Positions 7,724 to 16,355 of a stretch of 64,000 nucleotides of DNA are shown here, in pieces (position 1 is the stretch's first letter; every line of letters starts with the position of its first letter). This DNA comes from NVTR01 sp965237505 (GTDB lineage: Bacteria > Pseudomonadota > Alphaproteobacteria > Rhodobacterales > Rhodobacteraceae): NCBI GenBank assembly GCA_965237505.1, contig CBDEFR010000005.1, positions 1 through 64,000 on the forward strand, written 5' to 3'. The position numbers and the translations under genes are program-made. A model generated the notes under the pieces. It saw only the letters and a program-made list of their open reading frames with translations. It was not told where the DNA came from and did no database searches.

Positions 7724-8767
7724 TCAAATCGGCCCGTACGCCGCGCGTGCCTGCTTGTAGGTCAGCAGTTTTCGGGCCCGTTCGTCCCACAGTTGCAGGC
7801 GCGCACAGGCCAGGCTGTCGCTGAACGTCAGCCGCTGTGCATTTGCCAGAACCGGATGGTCGCGCAGTACTTCGGTCAGGCGATAAAACGGAATGCGGCT
7901 GTACAGGTGATGCACGTGGTGAATGCCGATATTGGCAGTCAGCCACTGCAACACGACCGGCAACACATAGTGCGTGCTGCCGTGCAGGGCTGCGTCATGA
8001 ATATCCCAGTCTTCGTCACTTTCCCAATGGGCATATTCAAACTGGTGCTGGACATAGAACAGCCAGACCCCGATCGACGCCCCGACAATGCTGGTTGGCA
8101 GGAATATCAGTAACAGCGGCATCCAGCCGCCGAAATAAACAATTATGCCAAGCGCCAGTGCGATGCCAAAATTTGTACTCATCGCGCTGGTCCAATATTT
8201 CCACTTTCGTGCCATCTGCCCGTACGGAACCCGGTTGCCCCAAAAGAATATATAAAGCGGCCCAAGGCCGAACAAGATCAGCGGATGGCGATAGAGCTGG
8301 TACATGAAACGCCCGTAAGTCGAAAGCTGGCGATATTCGGTCACGGTCAACATGTGCACGTCACCCAGGCCGCGTTTGTCCAGGTTACCGGACGACGAAT
8401 GATGGATCGAGTGGGTGCGTCGCCACAAGTCATAAGGGGTGAGCGTCACCACGCCGAGCACCCGTCCAAGCCAATCGCCGACGTGGCGGTTTCTGAAAAA
8501 CGAGCTGTGCCCGCAGTCGTGCTGAATCCCAAATAGCCGTACCACGAACGCCCCATTCAGAATGGCGATCACCAAAGCCAGCCAGTAACTGACCGACAAG
8601 GCCCACCAGGCCACCGCCCAAAGCGCGGCAAAGGGCACGGCGCTGAATAACAGCTCAAGGACGCTTCGCAGATGGTTCGGGTTTCGATATTTTGCCAGCT
8701 TGCGAACCCAGTCGCGTGAACTTAACGTGCCAGCATTCGCGGCATCGTCGTGCGGTGTTTCGTTCAT
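7724..8767 (-). CDS. Membrane fatty acid desaturase (DesA-like)
   Basis: A 347-residue integral membrane di-iron desaturase. All three histidine clusters are present: HDCGH (about residue 89), HSIHH (about 125) and HHVHH (about 293), with hydrophobic pairs of transmembrane segments near residues 40-80 and 195-240. It introduces a double bond into membrane acyl chains; regiospecificity (delta-9/delta-12 type) cannot be read from the sequence. About 80 bases separate its start from the 3' end region upstream. No regulator is adjacent. Confidence 0.92.
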   Translation of the reverse strand: MNETPHDDAANAGTLSSRDWVRKLAKYRNPNHLRSVLELLFSAVPFAALWAVAWWALSVSYWLALVIAILNGAFVVRLFGIQHDCGHSSFFRNRHVGDWLGRVLGVVTLTPYDLWRRTHSIHHSSSGNLDKRGLGDVHMLTVTEYRQLSTYGRFMYQLYRHPLILFGLGPLYIFFWGNRVPYGQMARKWKYWTSAMSTNFGIALALGIIVYFGGWMPLLLIFLPTSIVGASIGVWLFYVQHQFEYAHWESDEDWDIHDAALHGSTHYVLPVVLQWLTANIGIHHVHHLYSRIPFYRLTEVLRDHPVLANAQRLTFSDSLACARLQLWDERARKLLTYKQARAAYGPI

Positions 8768-8868
8768 TAGCCTGCCCGTTGATATTTGCTAATGGATAGA
8801 CAGAATTTCAAGATTCACAAGCAATTTAGCCGATGAAAGTGATGTATTCCTGAAGATTGTCAATCTGG

Positions 8869-9336
8869 TCACAGCAAACCGGCGGCCGCTGGCCGGCCAA
8901 TGTTTCCAAGCAGCCGGCGCAGGAACCGCTGTTTGACAATCGAGGTCTCGGTCACCCGGCGCGACAACATAATTATACGCCCGTCTTGCAGGCCGAAGCG
9001 CTCGATATTGGCGACCCGGCCGCGCCGATCGAAACTAATCGCCACAACTTCGCGCGATATTTCTTTCGGCGCCTGATAAGCGAAATGGCGGAACCGGCTT
9101 TCGACGTAATACCAGCCGCTGCTGTCCAGAATACCCGACGCCGTTGGCCGCCCGATCAGGCTGGCAACGGTTTCCTTATTGTCAGAACCGACAATGATAT
9201 TGGCCAGTTCAGCATCGCTAGGGGCATAGCCATGATTGCGAAACTGGGCGGTGCAGGACGCCAAAATCATGGCCACGACGAGCAGCGCCGACAATCTGAA
9301 TTTCCCAGCAACTCTGTGCATTTCGCCCCTTGCCAT
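8869..9336 (-). CDS. bamE: Outer membrane protein assembly factor BamE
   Basis: A small lipoprotein of the SmpA/OmlA (BamE) family, part of the BAM complex that inserts beta-barrel proteins in the outer membrane. The N-terminus has a hydrophobic signal with lipobox LASC; the likelier start is the second methionine, MHRVAGKFRL, at 9321, giving a 150-residue precursor. The YAPSDAELANIIVGSDNKETVASLIGRP segment matches the family's first helix-strand region, and GWYYVESRF the conserved core. Divergent from the DUF177 gene, as is usual in Rhodobacterales. Confidence 0.88.
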   Translation of the reverse strand: MARGEMHRVAGKFRLSALLVVAMILASCTAQFRNHGYAPSDAELANIIVGSDNKETVASLIGRPTASGILDSSGWYYVESRFRHFAYQAPKEISREVVAISFDRRGRVANIERFGLQDGRIIMLSRRVTETSIVKQRFLRRLLGNIGRPAAAGLL

Positions 9337-9399
9337 GTGGCTGTCTGCCTCGTATCCGGCTTACAACAAGGAATGCCACCTGTTCAAGAAGACTTGCCG

Positions 9400-9963
9400 A
9401 TGAGCCCCGCGCCGATCCCCCCAAGCTGGTCACAGCCATTGCGCGTGACAGACTTGCCACAAAGACGCGCCACCGCGATCGCGCTGATACCGGACATCGC
9501 CGTCCTGCAAACCATCGCCAACGAGTTGGACCTGCTCGGACTGCGCAAATTGCGCTTTGCCGACGAGATCAGACGATCTGGCGCATCCGACTGGCGGCTT
9601 GACGCGCGCCTTGGTGCAACTGTGGTGCAGGCCTGCGTGCTTACACTTGCGCCGGTCACCACGCGGATCGATGAAAAAGTATTCCGCAGCTACATTGGCG
9701 AACTGCCAGCACCGCTCGGCGACGGCGAAATTGAAATGCCCGAAGACGAAACGCTCGAACCGCTGGGCGAGCTCATTGACCCCGGTCTAGTGATGGTCGA
9801 GGCACTGGCGCTGGCGCTGCCGGCGTATCCGCGCGCGCCGGGCGCAGAACTGGCCGAAACCGAATTTGCAGGGCCTGGAATAAAGCCGATGACCGACGAC
9901 GATGCACGGCCATTTGCCGGCCTGCAGGCGCTGCGCGACCGGTTCGACGATAATGTCAAGTGA
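9400..9963 (+). CDS. DUF177 (YceD-like) protein
   Basis: A 187-residue DUF177 protein; members lie upstream of rpmF and are implicated in 23S rRNA/50S maturation. The motif region WRLDARLGATVVQACVLTLAPV (residues about 68-89) and the acidic stretch EDETLEPLGELIDPGLVMVEALALALP are characteristic. The start at 9400 is preceded by AAGAAG at a good distance; an in-frame ATG at 9373 has poorer spacing. Its normal partner rpmF is now 1.5 kb away because an IS1202-type element has landed 3 bases after the stop codon, which may separate rpmF from an upstream promoter. Confidence 0.87.
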   Translation: MSPAPIPPSWSQPLRVTDLPQRRATAIALIPDIAVLQTIANELDLLGLRKLRFADEIRRSGASDWRLDARLGATVVQACVLTLAPVTTRIDEKVFRSYIGELPAPLGDGEIEMPEDETLEPLGELIDPGLVMVEALALALPAYPRAPGAELAETEFAGPGIKPMTDDDARPFAGLQALRDRFDDNVK

Positions 9964-10040
9964 GTGCCGCGAAATAAGCCTGTCGAGAACATTTCGATTT
10001 GTCCGGTTTATGTACCATGGCAATTGTCCGCTTCTGTCTT

Positions 10041-10091
10041 CCTTACTCTGTGGCTGTGCGAGCCGAAGGCGAGCGCTGCCACAGAGTAAGG
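10041..10091 (-). terminator. Hairpin downstream of the IS1202-type transposase
   Basis: A perfect 14-bp inverted repeat, CCTTACTCTGTGGC (10041-10054) and GCCACAGAGTAAGG (10078-10091), with a 23-base loop. It lies just beyond the transposase stop codon and may end transcription or shield the transposase from outside transcripts. No U-tract follows, so intrinsic termination is not assured. Confidence 0.5.
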
Positions 10092-10110
10092 TTAGGCTGG
10101 TCAAAGCGGT

Positions 10111-11286
10111 TCACGCAGCCTGTTTTTCTTCTGAACTGATTTCTCGGCCTTCGCCGTCGTAGAGCGCCAGTTTGCGGGGGCCGTGAAACAGGGCAATCCG
10201 GCCGTCTGGATATTCATGCACCCATACGCGCGACTTGACGTAGTGATGGCGATGCCTGTCATCGGGGATTTGCAGGCAACGGTTTTTATAACGAACCGTA
10301 TTATCCCTGCCCACGACACGCTCTTCATGCACACACAAAATGTCGTGCAGTTCCCCTGCGAATGGAACAAAGGCTTCCCCGTGTGCAGAGGGGGTCACTG
10401 CAAAGCGCCTGTTGTGGGCGGGCAAGAAGACATCCCGCAGGAAGCGATTGGCTTCCTGCATCGTTGTGATCCCGTTCAATCTCAGTTCCTGCGGCAACCG
10501 GTTCTGCAGTGTTCCGAACATGCGTTCAGACCGTCCGCGCGCTTCGGGGGAATAGGCTGGGATCAACTCTATGCCCAGGTGGGCCAATGCGCGGCCCACC
10601 TGGGTCGGGTTTGACTTGTCGACCTTGCCGCCAGCCTCGGGCGTATGCCAGTAGTGACTACCCCTGTCGGCATAAAGCGAGCAGAAAAGCCCTTTGGATC
10701 CAATCACGTCCCCTATGCCGGTGAAGCTGCTCATTGTCCCTTCCTCATCCACGAAGAACGCGGAGTAGACCTCACTGCTCGCATCATCCATGGTCACGAT
10801 CAGGTCCCACCACCGGCCCGCAACCCAGTCGTGGCTTGACCCATCCTGATGCAACATCATCCCGGGAAGAGCGCGACGCTCACGCTTGCGGCGGTGTTTG
10901 CCCCGGTTTGCAGCTTTGGTTATTCGTCCCCGCGCCTGGAGTGTCAGGCGGACCCAGTTATAGCTGTGTTTGAAATCATGGGCCTCAACCAGCTTCTCGT
11001 GGAAATGCCTGGGCGTGAAATCCCAGTATCGGGTGTCAAAAAGACTCAGAACATCTTTTATCGTGTCCACTGGCACACGGTTATGCGCCGCTTTGGAAAG
11101 GCGGCGATCAAAGAGCCCGTCCGCCCCATCAGCTTCATAACGCGTACTGTAGCGTCGAAAGCTGCGCTCCGACATGCCAAGAAGACCCGCCGCGTCAGCC
11201 TGTGTCAGCTGCCGCGATTTCGTTCGCTCATAATAATCTGAAAACTTCATTCGTCGTAGGTCCTGTAAAATGCCTGTCCTAGTCAT
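10111..11286 (-). CDS. ISNCY (IS1202-type) family transposase
   Basis: A 391-residue DDE transposase. It has an N-terminal helix-turn-helix (QADAAGLLGMSERSFRRYSTRYEADGADGLFDRRL), an RNase H-fold core with D in MMLHQDGSSHDW, D in LYADRGSHYW and E in SPEARGRSERMFGTLQNRLP, and a basic C-terminal tail. The start at 11286 (MTRTGILQDLRR) lies inside the element and has AAGGGAG 7 bases upstream; the frame stays open further but leaves the element. The gene looks intact, so this copy may be active. Confidence 0.88.
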   Translation of the reverse strand: MTRTGILQDLRRMKFSDYYERTKSRQLTQADAAGLLGMSERSFRRYSTRYEADGADGLFDRRLSKAAHNRVPVDTIKDVLSLFDTRYWDFTPRHFHEKLVEAHDFKHSYNWVRLTLQARGRITKAANRGKHRRKRERRALPGMMLHQDGSSHDWVAGRWWDLIVTMDDASSEVYSAFFVDEEGTMSSFTGIGDVIGSKGLFCSLYADRGSHYWHTPEAGGKVDKSNPTQVGRALAHLGIELIPAYSPEARGRSERMFGTLQNRLPQELRLNGITTMQEANRFLRDVFLPAHNRRFAVTPSAHGEAFVPFAGELHDILCVHEERVVGRDNTVRYKNRCLQIPDDRHRHHYVKSRVWVHEYPDGRIALFHGPRKLALYDGEGREISSEEKQAA

Positions 11287-11520
11287 AAAGCGCTCCCTTT
11301 CGGAGCACCCTAAAACCGGACAGATCGCATGGTACATAAACCGGACATATGCCTTGTTAGCGACAGTGCCGCGAAATAAGCCTTGCGCGCGCGCCAAATC
11401 GCTCTATGTTCCCGGCCTCGCCTGCAAGATAGGTTGGACACGGAACGCCGAAGCGCGTAAACCCCCGTGAAGACCTGATGACACCGGGGCAAGCCCCCGC
11501 AATTGACCGAGGTTGGTGAC

Positions 11521-11730
11521 ATGGCTGTCGCTCAGAATCGAATTACCCGCTCGAAGCGGAACATGCGCCGGGCCCATCACGCGCTGGTGGCCGGCAATCC
11601 CGCAGAGTGCCCGAACTGCGGTGAATTAAAGCGCCCGCATCACGTTTGCGCGGCCTGTGGTCATTATGATGACCGCCAAGTTGTGGCCATCGCCGACGAG
11701 ATTGACCTCGACGACGAAGACGCCGCATAA
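11521..11730 (+). CDS. rpmF: 50S ribosomal protein L32
   Basis: A 69-residue L32 with the basic N-terminus MAVAQNRITRSKRNMRRAHH and the zinc-ribbon cysteines CPNC and CAAC, so it is the zinc-binding form. An acidic tail (EIDLDDEDAA) is common in alphaproteobacteria. First gene of the rpmF-plsX-fabH operon; plsX follows after 25 bases. An IS1202-type element 140 bases upstream now separates it from DUF177, so the operon must use a promoter in 11383-11520 or in the element. Confidence 0.96.
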   Translation: MAVAQNRITRSKRNMRRAHHALVAGNPAECPNCGELKRPHHVCAACGHYDDRQVVAIADEIDLDDEDAA

Positions 11731-11755
11731 AGCCCGGTTTTCCGGCCATGAGGGC

Positions 11756-12868
11756 ATGACGGATAGCAAAGAACCAGACGCCACGGGTGCCGGTCGCACC
11801 ATCATTTCGGTTGACGCAATGGGCGGCGATCGCGGCCCGGCGGTGGTGGTCGCGGGCATTGCCCATTCGGCGTCCAAAAACCCCGACATCGGCTTTCTCC
11901 TTCACGGCCCCGAAGACGAGCTGAAACGGCTGGTCGTGCGTCGGCGCGGGCTGATTGGACGCTGTGAAATTCGCCATGCTCAGGACGTGGTGCAGATGGA
12001 TGCCAAGCCCAGCCAGGTGCTGCGCAACGGCAAAAATTCCTCGATGTGGTCAACCATCCAGGCGGTGCGCGACAATGCGGCAACAGTGGCAGTGTCTTGC
12101 GGCAACACTGGTGCGCTGATGACCCTGTCGGTTGTCCGGCTGCGCAAATTGCCCGGTGTCAAACGCCCGGCCATCGCTTGTCTGTGGCCGTCGCGCAGTC
12201 CTGCCGGGTTTAATATCCTGCTTGATGTGGGTGCCGACATCCGCGCCGACGAACAGGACCTGCTGCAATACGCAATGATGGGCGCCTCTTACGCGCGCAA
12301 CGGCATGAATGTGGCGCGGCCGCGCGTTGGCCTGCTGAACGTCGGCACCGAAGAACACAAGGGGCGGCCCGAGCTGCGCGCCGCCCATGACCTGATCTCG
12401 GAAAATTCCGACGCCGGGGCCTTTGATTTCGTCGGATTTATCGAGGGTGGCGATATTCCGTCTGATCGTGTCGATGTGATTGTCACCGATGGATACACCG
12501 GCAACGTGGCGCTGAAGACCGGCGAAGGCACCGCCAGCCTGATTGGCGAATTCCTGAGCCAGGCGTTCAAAGCCACGCCGTTGTCGCGGATTGCCGCGGT
12601 GCTGGCGCTGACCTCGCTGCGCCGCCTGAACAAGCGGATCGACCCGCGCCGGGTGAATGGCGGTGTGTTTCTGGGTCTCAACGGCACGGTGATCAAATCG
12701 CACGGCTCCGCCGATGCGACCGGTGTTGCTGCCGCCATTGGGCTGGCAGTCCGGTTGGCCAAAAGCGAATTTGGCGAACGCCTTGCAGCGCGGGTTGCAT
12801 CTGCCACGCCAGCAAGCCAAGATGTCGCAGGCGACCACATCAATGGCGAAAATGGTACAACTGAATGA
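11756..12868 (+). CDS. plsX: Phosphate acyltransferase PlsX
   Basis: A 370-residue peripheral membrane enzyme that makes acyl-phosphate from acyl-ACP for phosphatidic acid synthesis. Family segments: ISVDAMGGDRGP (residues about 16-27), AVSCGNTGALM (about 115), RPAIACLWP, LLNVGTEEHKG and FVGFIEGGDIP followed by VDVIVTDGYTGNVALKT. The start at 11756 is selected because similarity begins just after MTDSKEPDATGAGR and because an upstream frame overlaps rpmF. Its stop overlaps the fabH start (ATGA), showing translational coupling. Confidence 0.95.
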   Translation: MTDSKEPDATGAGRTIISVDAMGGDRGPAVVVAGIAHSASKNPDIGFLLHGPEDELKRLVVRRRGLIGRCEIRHAQDVVQMDAKPSQVLRNGKNSSMWSTIQAVRDNAATVAVSCGNTGALMTLSVVRLRKLPGVKRPAIACLWPSRSPAGFNILLDVGADIRADEQDLLQYAMMGASYARNGMNVARPRVGLLNVGTEEHKGRPELRAAHDLISENSDAGAFDFVGFIEGGDIPSDRVDVIVTDGYTGNVALKTGEGTASLIGEFLSQAFKATPLSRIAAVLALTSLRRLNKRIDPRRVNGGVFLGLNGTVIKSHGSADATGVAAAIGLAVRLAKSEFGERLAARVASATPASQDVAGDHINGENGTTE

Positions 12869-13839
12869 CGGTTCGGGCAGCGGTTCGGGGGGTGGGACAC
12901 TATCTGCCGGAGCGGGTGTTTCAAAATTCGGAATTCGCGCGTTCGTTGGACACCAGCGACGAATGGATCAGGTCACGCACCGGAATTGAGCGCCGGCATT
13001 TCGCCGCCGACGGGCAGACCACATCAGACATGGCGCTGCTGGCTGCGAAATCCACGCTTGCGGATGCCAACCTTAAGCCTGGCGACCTGGACGCAATAAT
13101 ATTGGCCACATCCACCGCCGATCTGACCTTTCCATCCGCCGCGACAATGGTGCAAAGCGCGCTTGGGATGACGCACGGGTTTGCCTATGACGTACAAGCG
13201 GTCTGTGCCGGTTTCATTTTTGCGCTGGCCAACGCAAATGCGATGATCATGACGAGTCAGGCGACGCGGGTGATGGTGATCGGCGCCGAGACATTTTCAA
13301 GGATCCTCGATTTTTCCGACCGGGCGACTTGCGTGTTGTTTGGTGACGGTGCGGGTGCGGTGATCGTCGAAGCTGCGCAAGGTGCCGGCACGTCTGATGA
13401 CAGGGGCATTCTGTCGGTCGATCTGAATTCAGACGGCGACCACCGCGATCTGCTTTATGTCGACGGCGGCGTGTCGTCGACCGGCACCATTGGGGTGCTG
13501 AAAATGCAGGGGCGTGAATTGTTCAAAATTGCGGTCGTCAAACTGGCCGAAACCGCGCTCACGTCGCTGCAACGGGCTGGTCTTAGCCAAAACGATCTCG
13601 ACTGGATCGTGCCGCATCAGGCCAACTTGCGAATCATTTCGGGCACCGCCAAAAAGCTCGGCGTGGCGATGGACCGGGTCATCGTGACGCTGCAGGATCA
13701 TGGCAATACCTCTGCCGCATCGATTCCCCTGGCGCTGTCCGTCGGCAAGGCCGAGGGCAAATTTCAAGCCGATGATATTCTGTTGTTAGAGGCAATCGGC
13801 GGCGGATTGACCTGGGGATCGGTGGTTTTACGCTGGTAG
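12865..13839 (+). CDS. fabH: 3-oxoacyl-[acyl-carrier-protein] synthase III
   Basis: A 324-residue KAS III, which condenses acetyl-CoA with malonyl-ACP to start fatty acid synthesis. The Cys-His-Asn triad is visible: Cys in AVCAGFIFALA (about residue 113), His in VPHQANLRI (about 251) and Asn in HGNTSAASIPLAL (about 281). The C-terminal LLLEAIGGGLTWGSVVLRW is typical. Usually followed closely by ihfA; here an IS4/IS630/IS1595 block of about 3.5 kb intervenes. Confidence 0.96.
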   Translation: MTVRAAVRGVGHYLPERVFQNSEFARSLDTSDEWIRSRTGIERRHFAADGQTTSDMALLAAKSTLADANLKPGDLDAIILATSTADLTFPSAATMVQSALGMTHGFAYDVQAVCAGFIFALANANAMIMTSQATRVMVIGAETFSRILDFSDRATCVLFGDGAGAVIVEAAQGAGTSDDRGILSVDLNSDGDHRDLLYVDGGVSSTGTIGVLKMQGRELFKIAVVKLAETALTSLQRAGLSQNDLDWIVPHQANLRIISGTAKKLGVAMDRVIVTLQDHGNTSAASIPLALSVGKAEGKFQADDILLLEAIGGGLTWGSVVLRW

Positions 13840-14063
13840 GCCATTGAATCGAGCAATTAACAGGTTCCCAAGCTTACCACCCTTCAATTTAGCGAATTAA
13901 GCTTGCCATCTGTCCACATGCTGTGATTCAAGGAATCTCCTGTTATAGAATTGAAGATGTTGTATGGTTGTTTCATTGGGTTTTTCTGGGGTAAACGAAG
14001 CTATCAAGGTTGATTTTATAGAGCGGCTTCCAAAGTTTCATAAATCCCGCTGCGAAGGCGTTA

Positions 14064-15223
14064 TACCAACGGCCCTAGTCGTTGACCGTTTTGGCCAATT
14101 GTCTGGTAGTGATTGACGTGATTGCGGTTTTGTCGTTTGCAAAGAAGTTCCATGCTTCGCAACACCTGTCGACGATCTGCTCATAATTGTCGAAGACGGA
14201 TATGGCGAGCTTGTTGGCACGCAGATAAGCCCACACATTTTCCATCGGGTTGAGTTCAGGGGAATAGGGCGGGAGTTTGAGCAGGGTGATGTTGTCGGGT
14301 ACCTCCAGCTCTGCCGAACCGTGCCAGCCAGCGCCATCCAGAATGAGAAGGGCATGTGCGCCCGATGCGACGGTTTTAGCGATCTCGGCGAGATGCGCGC
14401 TCATGGCCTGTGTGTCGGCATGTGGCATGATCAGAGCGGCCGCTTCAGCCCGTTCCGGGCAGACGGCGCCGAAAATGTAGCTCCAGATATAGCGGGTGTC
14501 GCGCGGGGCACGGGGGCGTGTTCCACGCTCGGCCCAGATACGGGTGAGCGTGCCCTGCTGGCCAACCCGCGCTTCATCCTGAAACCATATCTCCAGGGGC
14601 TTGCTGCGGGCTGTTTCCGGCAAGGCTGCTTCTACCTCTGCGGCGAAGTTTTTTTAAAAGCCTCCTGTGCATCCGGGTCGGATTTCGGATGCTGCGGGCG
14701 CACCGACAGACGCCGAAAGCCCAGGCTTGCCAATTGTTTGCCAACAGTTCGCTCATGCATGGTGACGCCGAAGCGCTCTTCGATCTTGCGTTTCAGATCA
14801 ATGCGCCGCCAGCGCACAACCCCATCGGTTTCGGGGTCGGGACCCGCCCGAACCATTTCCGCCAACTCCTCCTTCTGTGCCGCGCTCAGCAGACAGGGTG
14901 GATCCGGCGGGCGACGGTTGAACAGGCCCGACACGCCCTCCGCATTGTAACGGTGGGCCCAATCCCGCAACGTCTGCCGATCCATGCCGCAGTTTTCTGC
15001 CGCCGTCTTGCGGTCAACCCCATCCAGAACCAGGGCAATCGCCAACATCCGTCGCGCCGCTTTCCCATCCCGGCACCGCGCCGCTTCCTGGCGAAGCTCG
15101 CCTGCGGACTTGTCTTTGCGCGTAATCCTTACTGCCATCAAAGCCTCCCTTGCCTTGATGCCACTGAATCAGATCACGCCGCTCGTGGGAATCCCCTTGA
15201 GTCAAATCTGGGGGCCGTTGGTA
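14064..15223 (-). mobile_element. IS630-family insertion sequence, copy A2 (inside the IS4 relic)
   Basis: The same 1160-bp element as 1468-2627, in reverse orientation, with TA at both ends and inverted repeats CCAACGGCCC / GGGCCGTTGG. It differs from copy A1 by only a few substitutions. It landed in the N-terminal part of the IS4 transposase, so it is younger than that element. Confidence 0.93.
14075..15138 (-). CDS. IS630 transposase, two frames joined by -1 frameshift (copy A2)
   Basis: Frame 1 runs from 15138 to 14632 and frame 2 to 14075, overlapping at the same seven-A run as copy A1. The DDE residues are all present. Relative to A1 the C-terminal region has D to V (AISVFDNYE) and W to L (TTRQLAKTVND); neither touches a catalytic residue, so this copy may be functional. 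Confidence 0.87.
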
Positions 15224-15247
15224 TTACACTGCTTTCGAGCATCGTTC

Positions 15248-16355
15248 CTTGCCTATCCGGTTAACGCCCATGACCGCTACATGTAGGGTGCCGCCACTGT
15301 CCCGAGTAAAGCTCGGCATAGGTTGGAGCAGAGGTGTCGCCCGCGATGCCGAGCAATGAGCGGAAGGCGTTGAACGGGTAGAACCGCCTGTTGAAGCGGA
15401 AGGTGAACTCGTTGAGGTAGGCTTGTAGGTGCTGGTGGCTAACGCCGTGGTGGATACCGATCAGCCACGTCTTCAGGTTGGCGAAAACCAGATGGATGAT
15501 CGGCAGGTATTGCTCGGCAACCTCTGGATCACCACACTCGGCAACAGCGAAGTGCTCATAGCCGCGCTTACCGAGGCCAGCATAGCCGCTCCAATCGTCA
15601 GTAACGATCAGCGATCCCGGCGCGACGGTGCTCTCGACGAACCCACAGAGCGACTCGGCGCTACGGTCGAGCACGACGGCGAGCCGAACGCGTCCGGCAT
15701 AGCGTCCGTCTTTCCGGTTGTCGAGCTTGGTGCCCGGCTTTCGATGACGCACCTCGATGGCACAGGAGACGGGAACCTTGTGGTGAACACCACGGCCTTC
15801 CCCACGCGTTGTTCGCCCGCCAACCCAGGTTTCGTCCACCTCAACATGGTTCTTGGGCTGTCCACCGATCCTGTCTTGGTTGGGCCGCACCATGCCCGAG
15901 CGGAGCTTGTGGAGAATTTGAAAGGCCGTCTCGTAGCGCGAAAGACCAAGTTGCCGCTGAAACTGCACGGCGGACATGCCGGGCGTCTGACTGGCGACCA
16001 GATAAGCGGCCCAGAACCAGACGTTCAGCGGAGTGTGGCTACGCTCCATCACTGTTCCCACCGTCAGCCCGGTGTTCTGGCGGCACTTGCGGCAGCGCAG
16101 GACGCCAGGGCGGTTTTCAAAGTGGAACGGCTCTCCCGCCGTGCCGCAGTGCGGGCAGGCAAAGCCGTCTCCCCAGCGGGCTTTCTCCAGGTAGGCGGCG
16201 CAGGCCGCATCATCGGGGAAAAGTCGCTGGAACTCGGGTAGCGAATGCGGGAATGGGAGCTCGGCGCGGTCGAGAACATCCATGGCGCGCTCCCCTATAT
16301 CCGGTTTGCGCCCATTCTAGCCCTAGTGGGTGTGGGTGTAAACCGGATAGGCAAG
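15248..16355 (-). mobile_element. IS1595-family insertion sequence, copy 1 (inside the IS4 relic)
   Basis: An 1108-bp element with ends CTTGCCTATCCGGTT / AACCGGATAGGCAAG and an exact 8-bp target duplication CATCGTTC (15240-15247 and 16356-16363), the IS1595 hallmark. An equally long second copy is at 31415-32522 and a 272-bp derivative with related ends at 63702-63973. It inserted only 24 bases from the end of IS630-A2. Confidence 0.93.
15261..16283 (-). CDS. IS1595-family transposase
   Basis: A 340-residue protein with an N-terminal zinc ribbon (CPHCG about residue 43 and CRKCR about 64), and an ISXO2-like DDE domain: D in HVEVDETWVGG, D in LIVTDDWSGY, and the C-terminal HLQAYLNEFTFRFNRR segment. 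The frame is complete. It differs from the copy at 31487-32509 at very few residues (for example RAELPF versus RADLPF), so both moved recently. Confidence 0.92.
   Translation of the reverse strand: MDVLDRAELPFPHSLPEFQRLFPDDAACAAYLEKARWGDGFACPHCGTAGEPFHFENRPGVLRCRKCRQNTGLTVGTVMERSHTPLNVWFWAAYLVASQTPGMSAVQFQRQLGLSRYETAFQILHKLRSGMVRPNQDRIGGQPKNHVEVDETWVGGRTTRGEGRGVHHKVPVSCAIEVRHRKPGTKLDNRKDGRYAGRVRLAVVLDRSAESLCGFVESTVAPGSLIVTDDWSGYAGLGKRGYEHFAVAECGDPEVAEQYLPIIHLVFANLKTWLIGIHHGVSHQHLQAYLNEFTFRFNRRFYPFNAFRSLLGIAGDTSAPTYAELYSGQWRHPTCSGHGR

Larger units (their letters stand above)
9981..11365 (-). mobile_element. IS1202/ISNCY-type insertion sequence with 17-bp target duplication
   Basis: A 1385-bp element with ends TGTCG...CGACA. 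The inverted repeats share GTCG then TGTCCGGTTTATGTACCATG after a variable stretch. The 17-bp direct repeat GTGCCGCGAAATAAGCC flanks it exactly (9964-9980 and 11366-11382); long duplications are typical for this group. It carries one transposase gene on the minus strand and a perfect 14-bp hairpin after it. It is inserted between DUF177 and rpmF. Confidence 0.9.

Noticed and set aside
10041..10091. Hairpin near 10.05 kb as an attC/integron-type site
   Set aside because: It lies inside an IS1202-type element just after its transposase, with no integrase and no core sites; a transcription-ending hairpin is simpler.
1468..11365. Composite transposon or genomic island bounded by IS630 copies A1 and A2
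   Set aside because: The two copies are in opposite orientation with different TA targets and the genes between are ordinary conserved chromosomal genes in their usual order.
13922..13948. TGATTCAAGGAATC near 13.92 kb as a separate IS remnant resembling the IS630-C end
   Set aside because: The similarity is short and palindromic, and the sequence lies within the IS4 relic ahead of its transposase start.
14321..14950. Long conserved ORF of 209 codons opposite the IS630 transposase (also at 1741-2370)
   Set aside because: It is the antisense shadow of the transposase; it recurs only because the element itself recurs, and its sequence has no family features.
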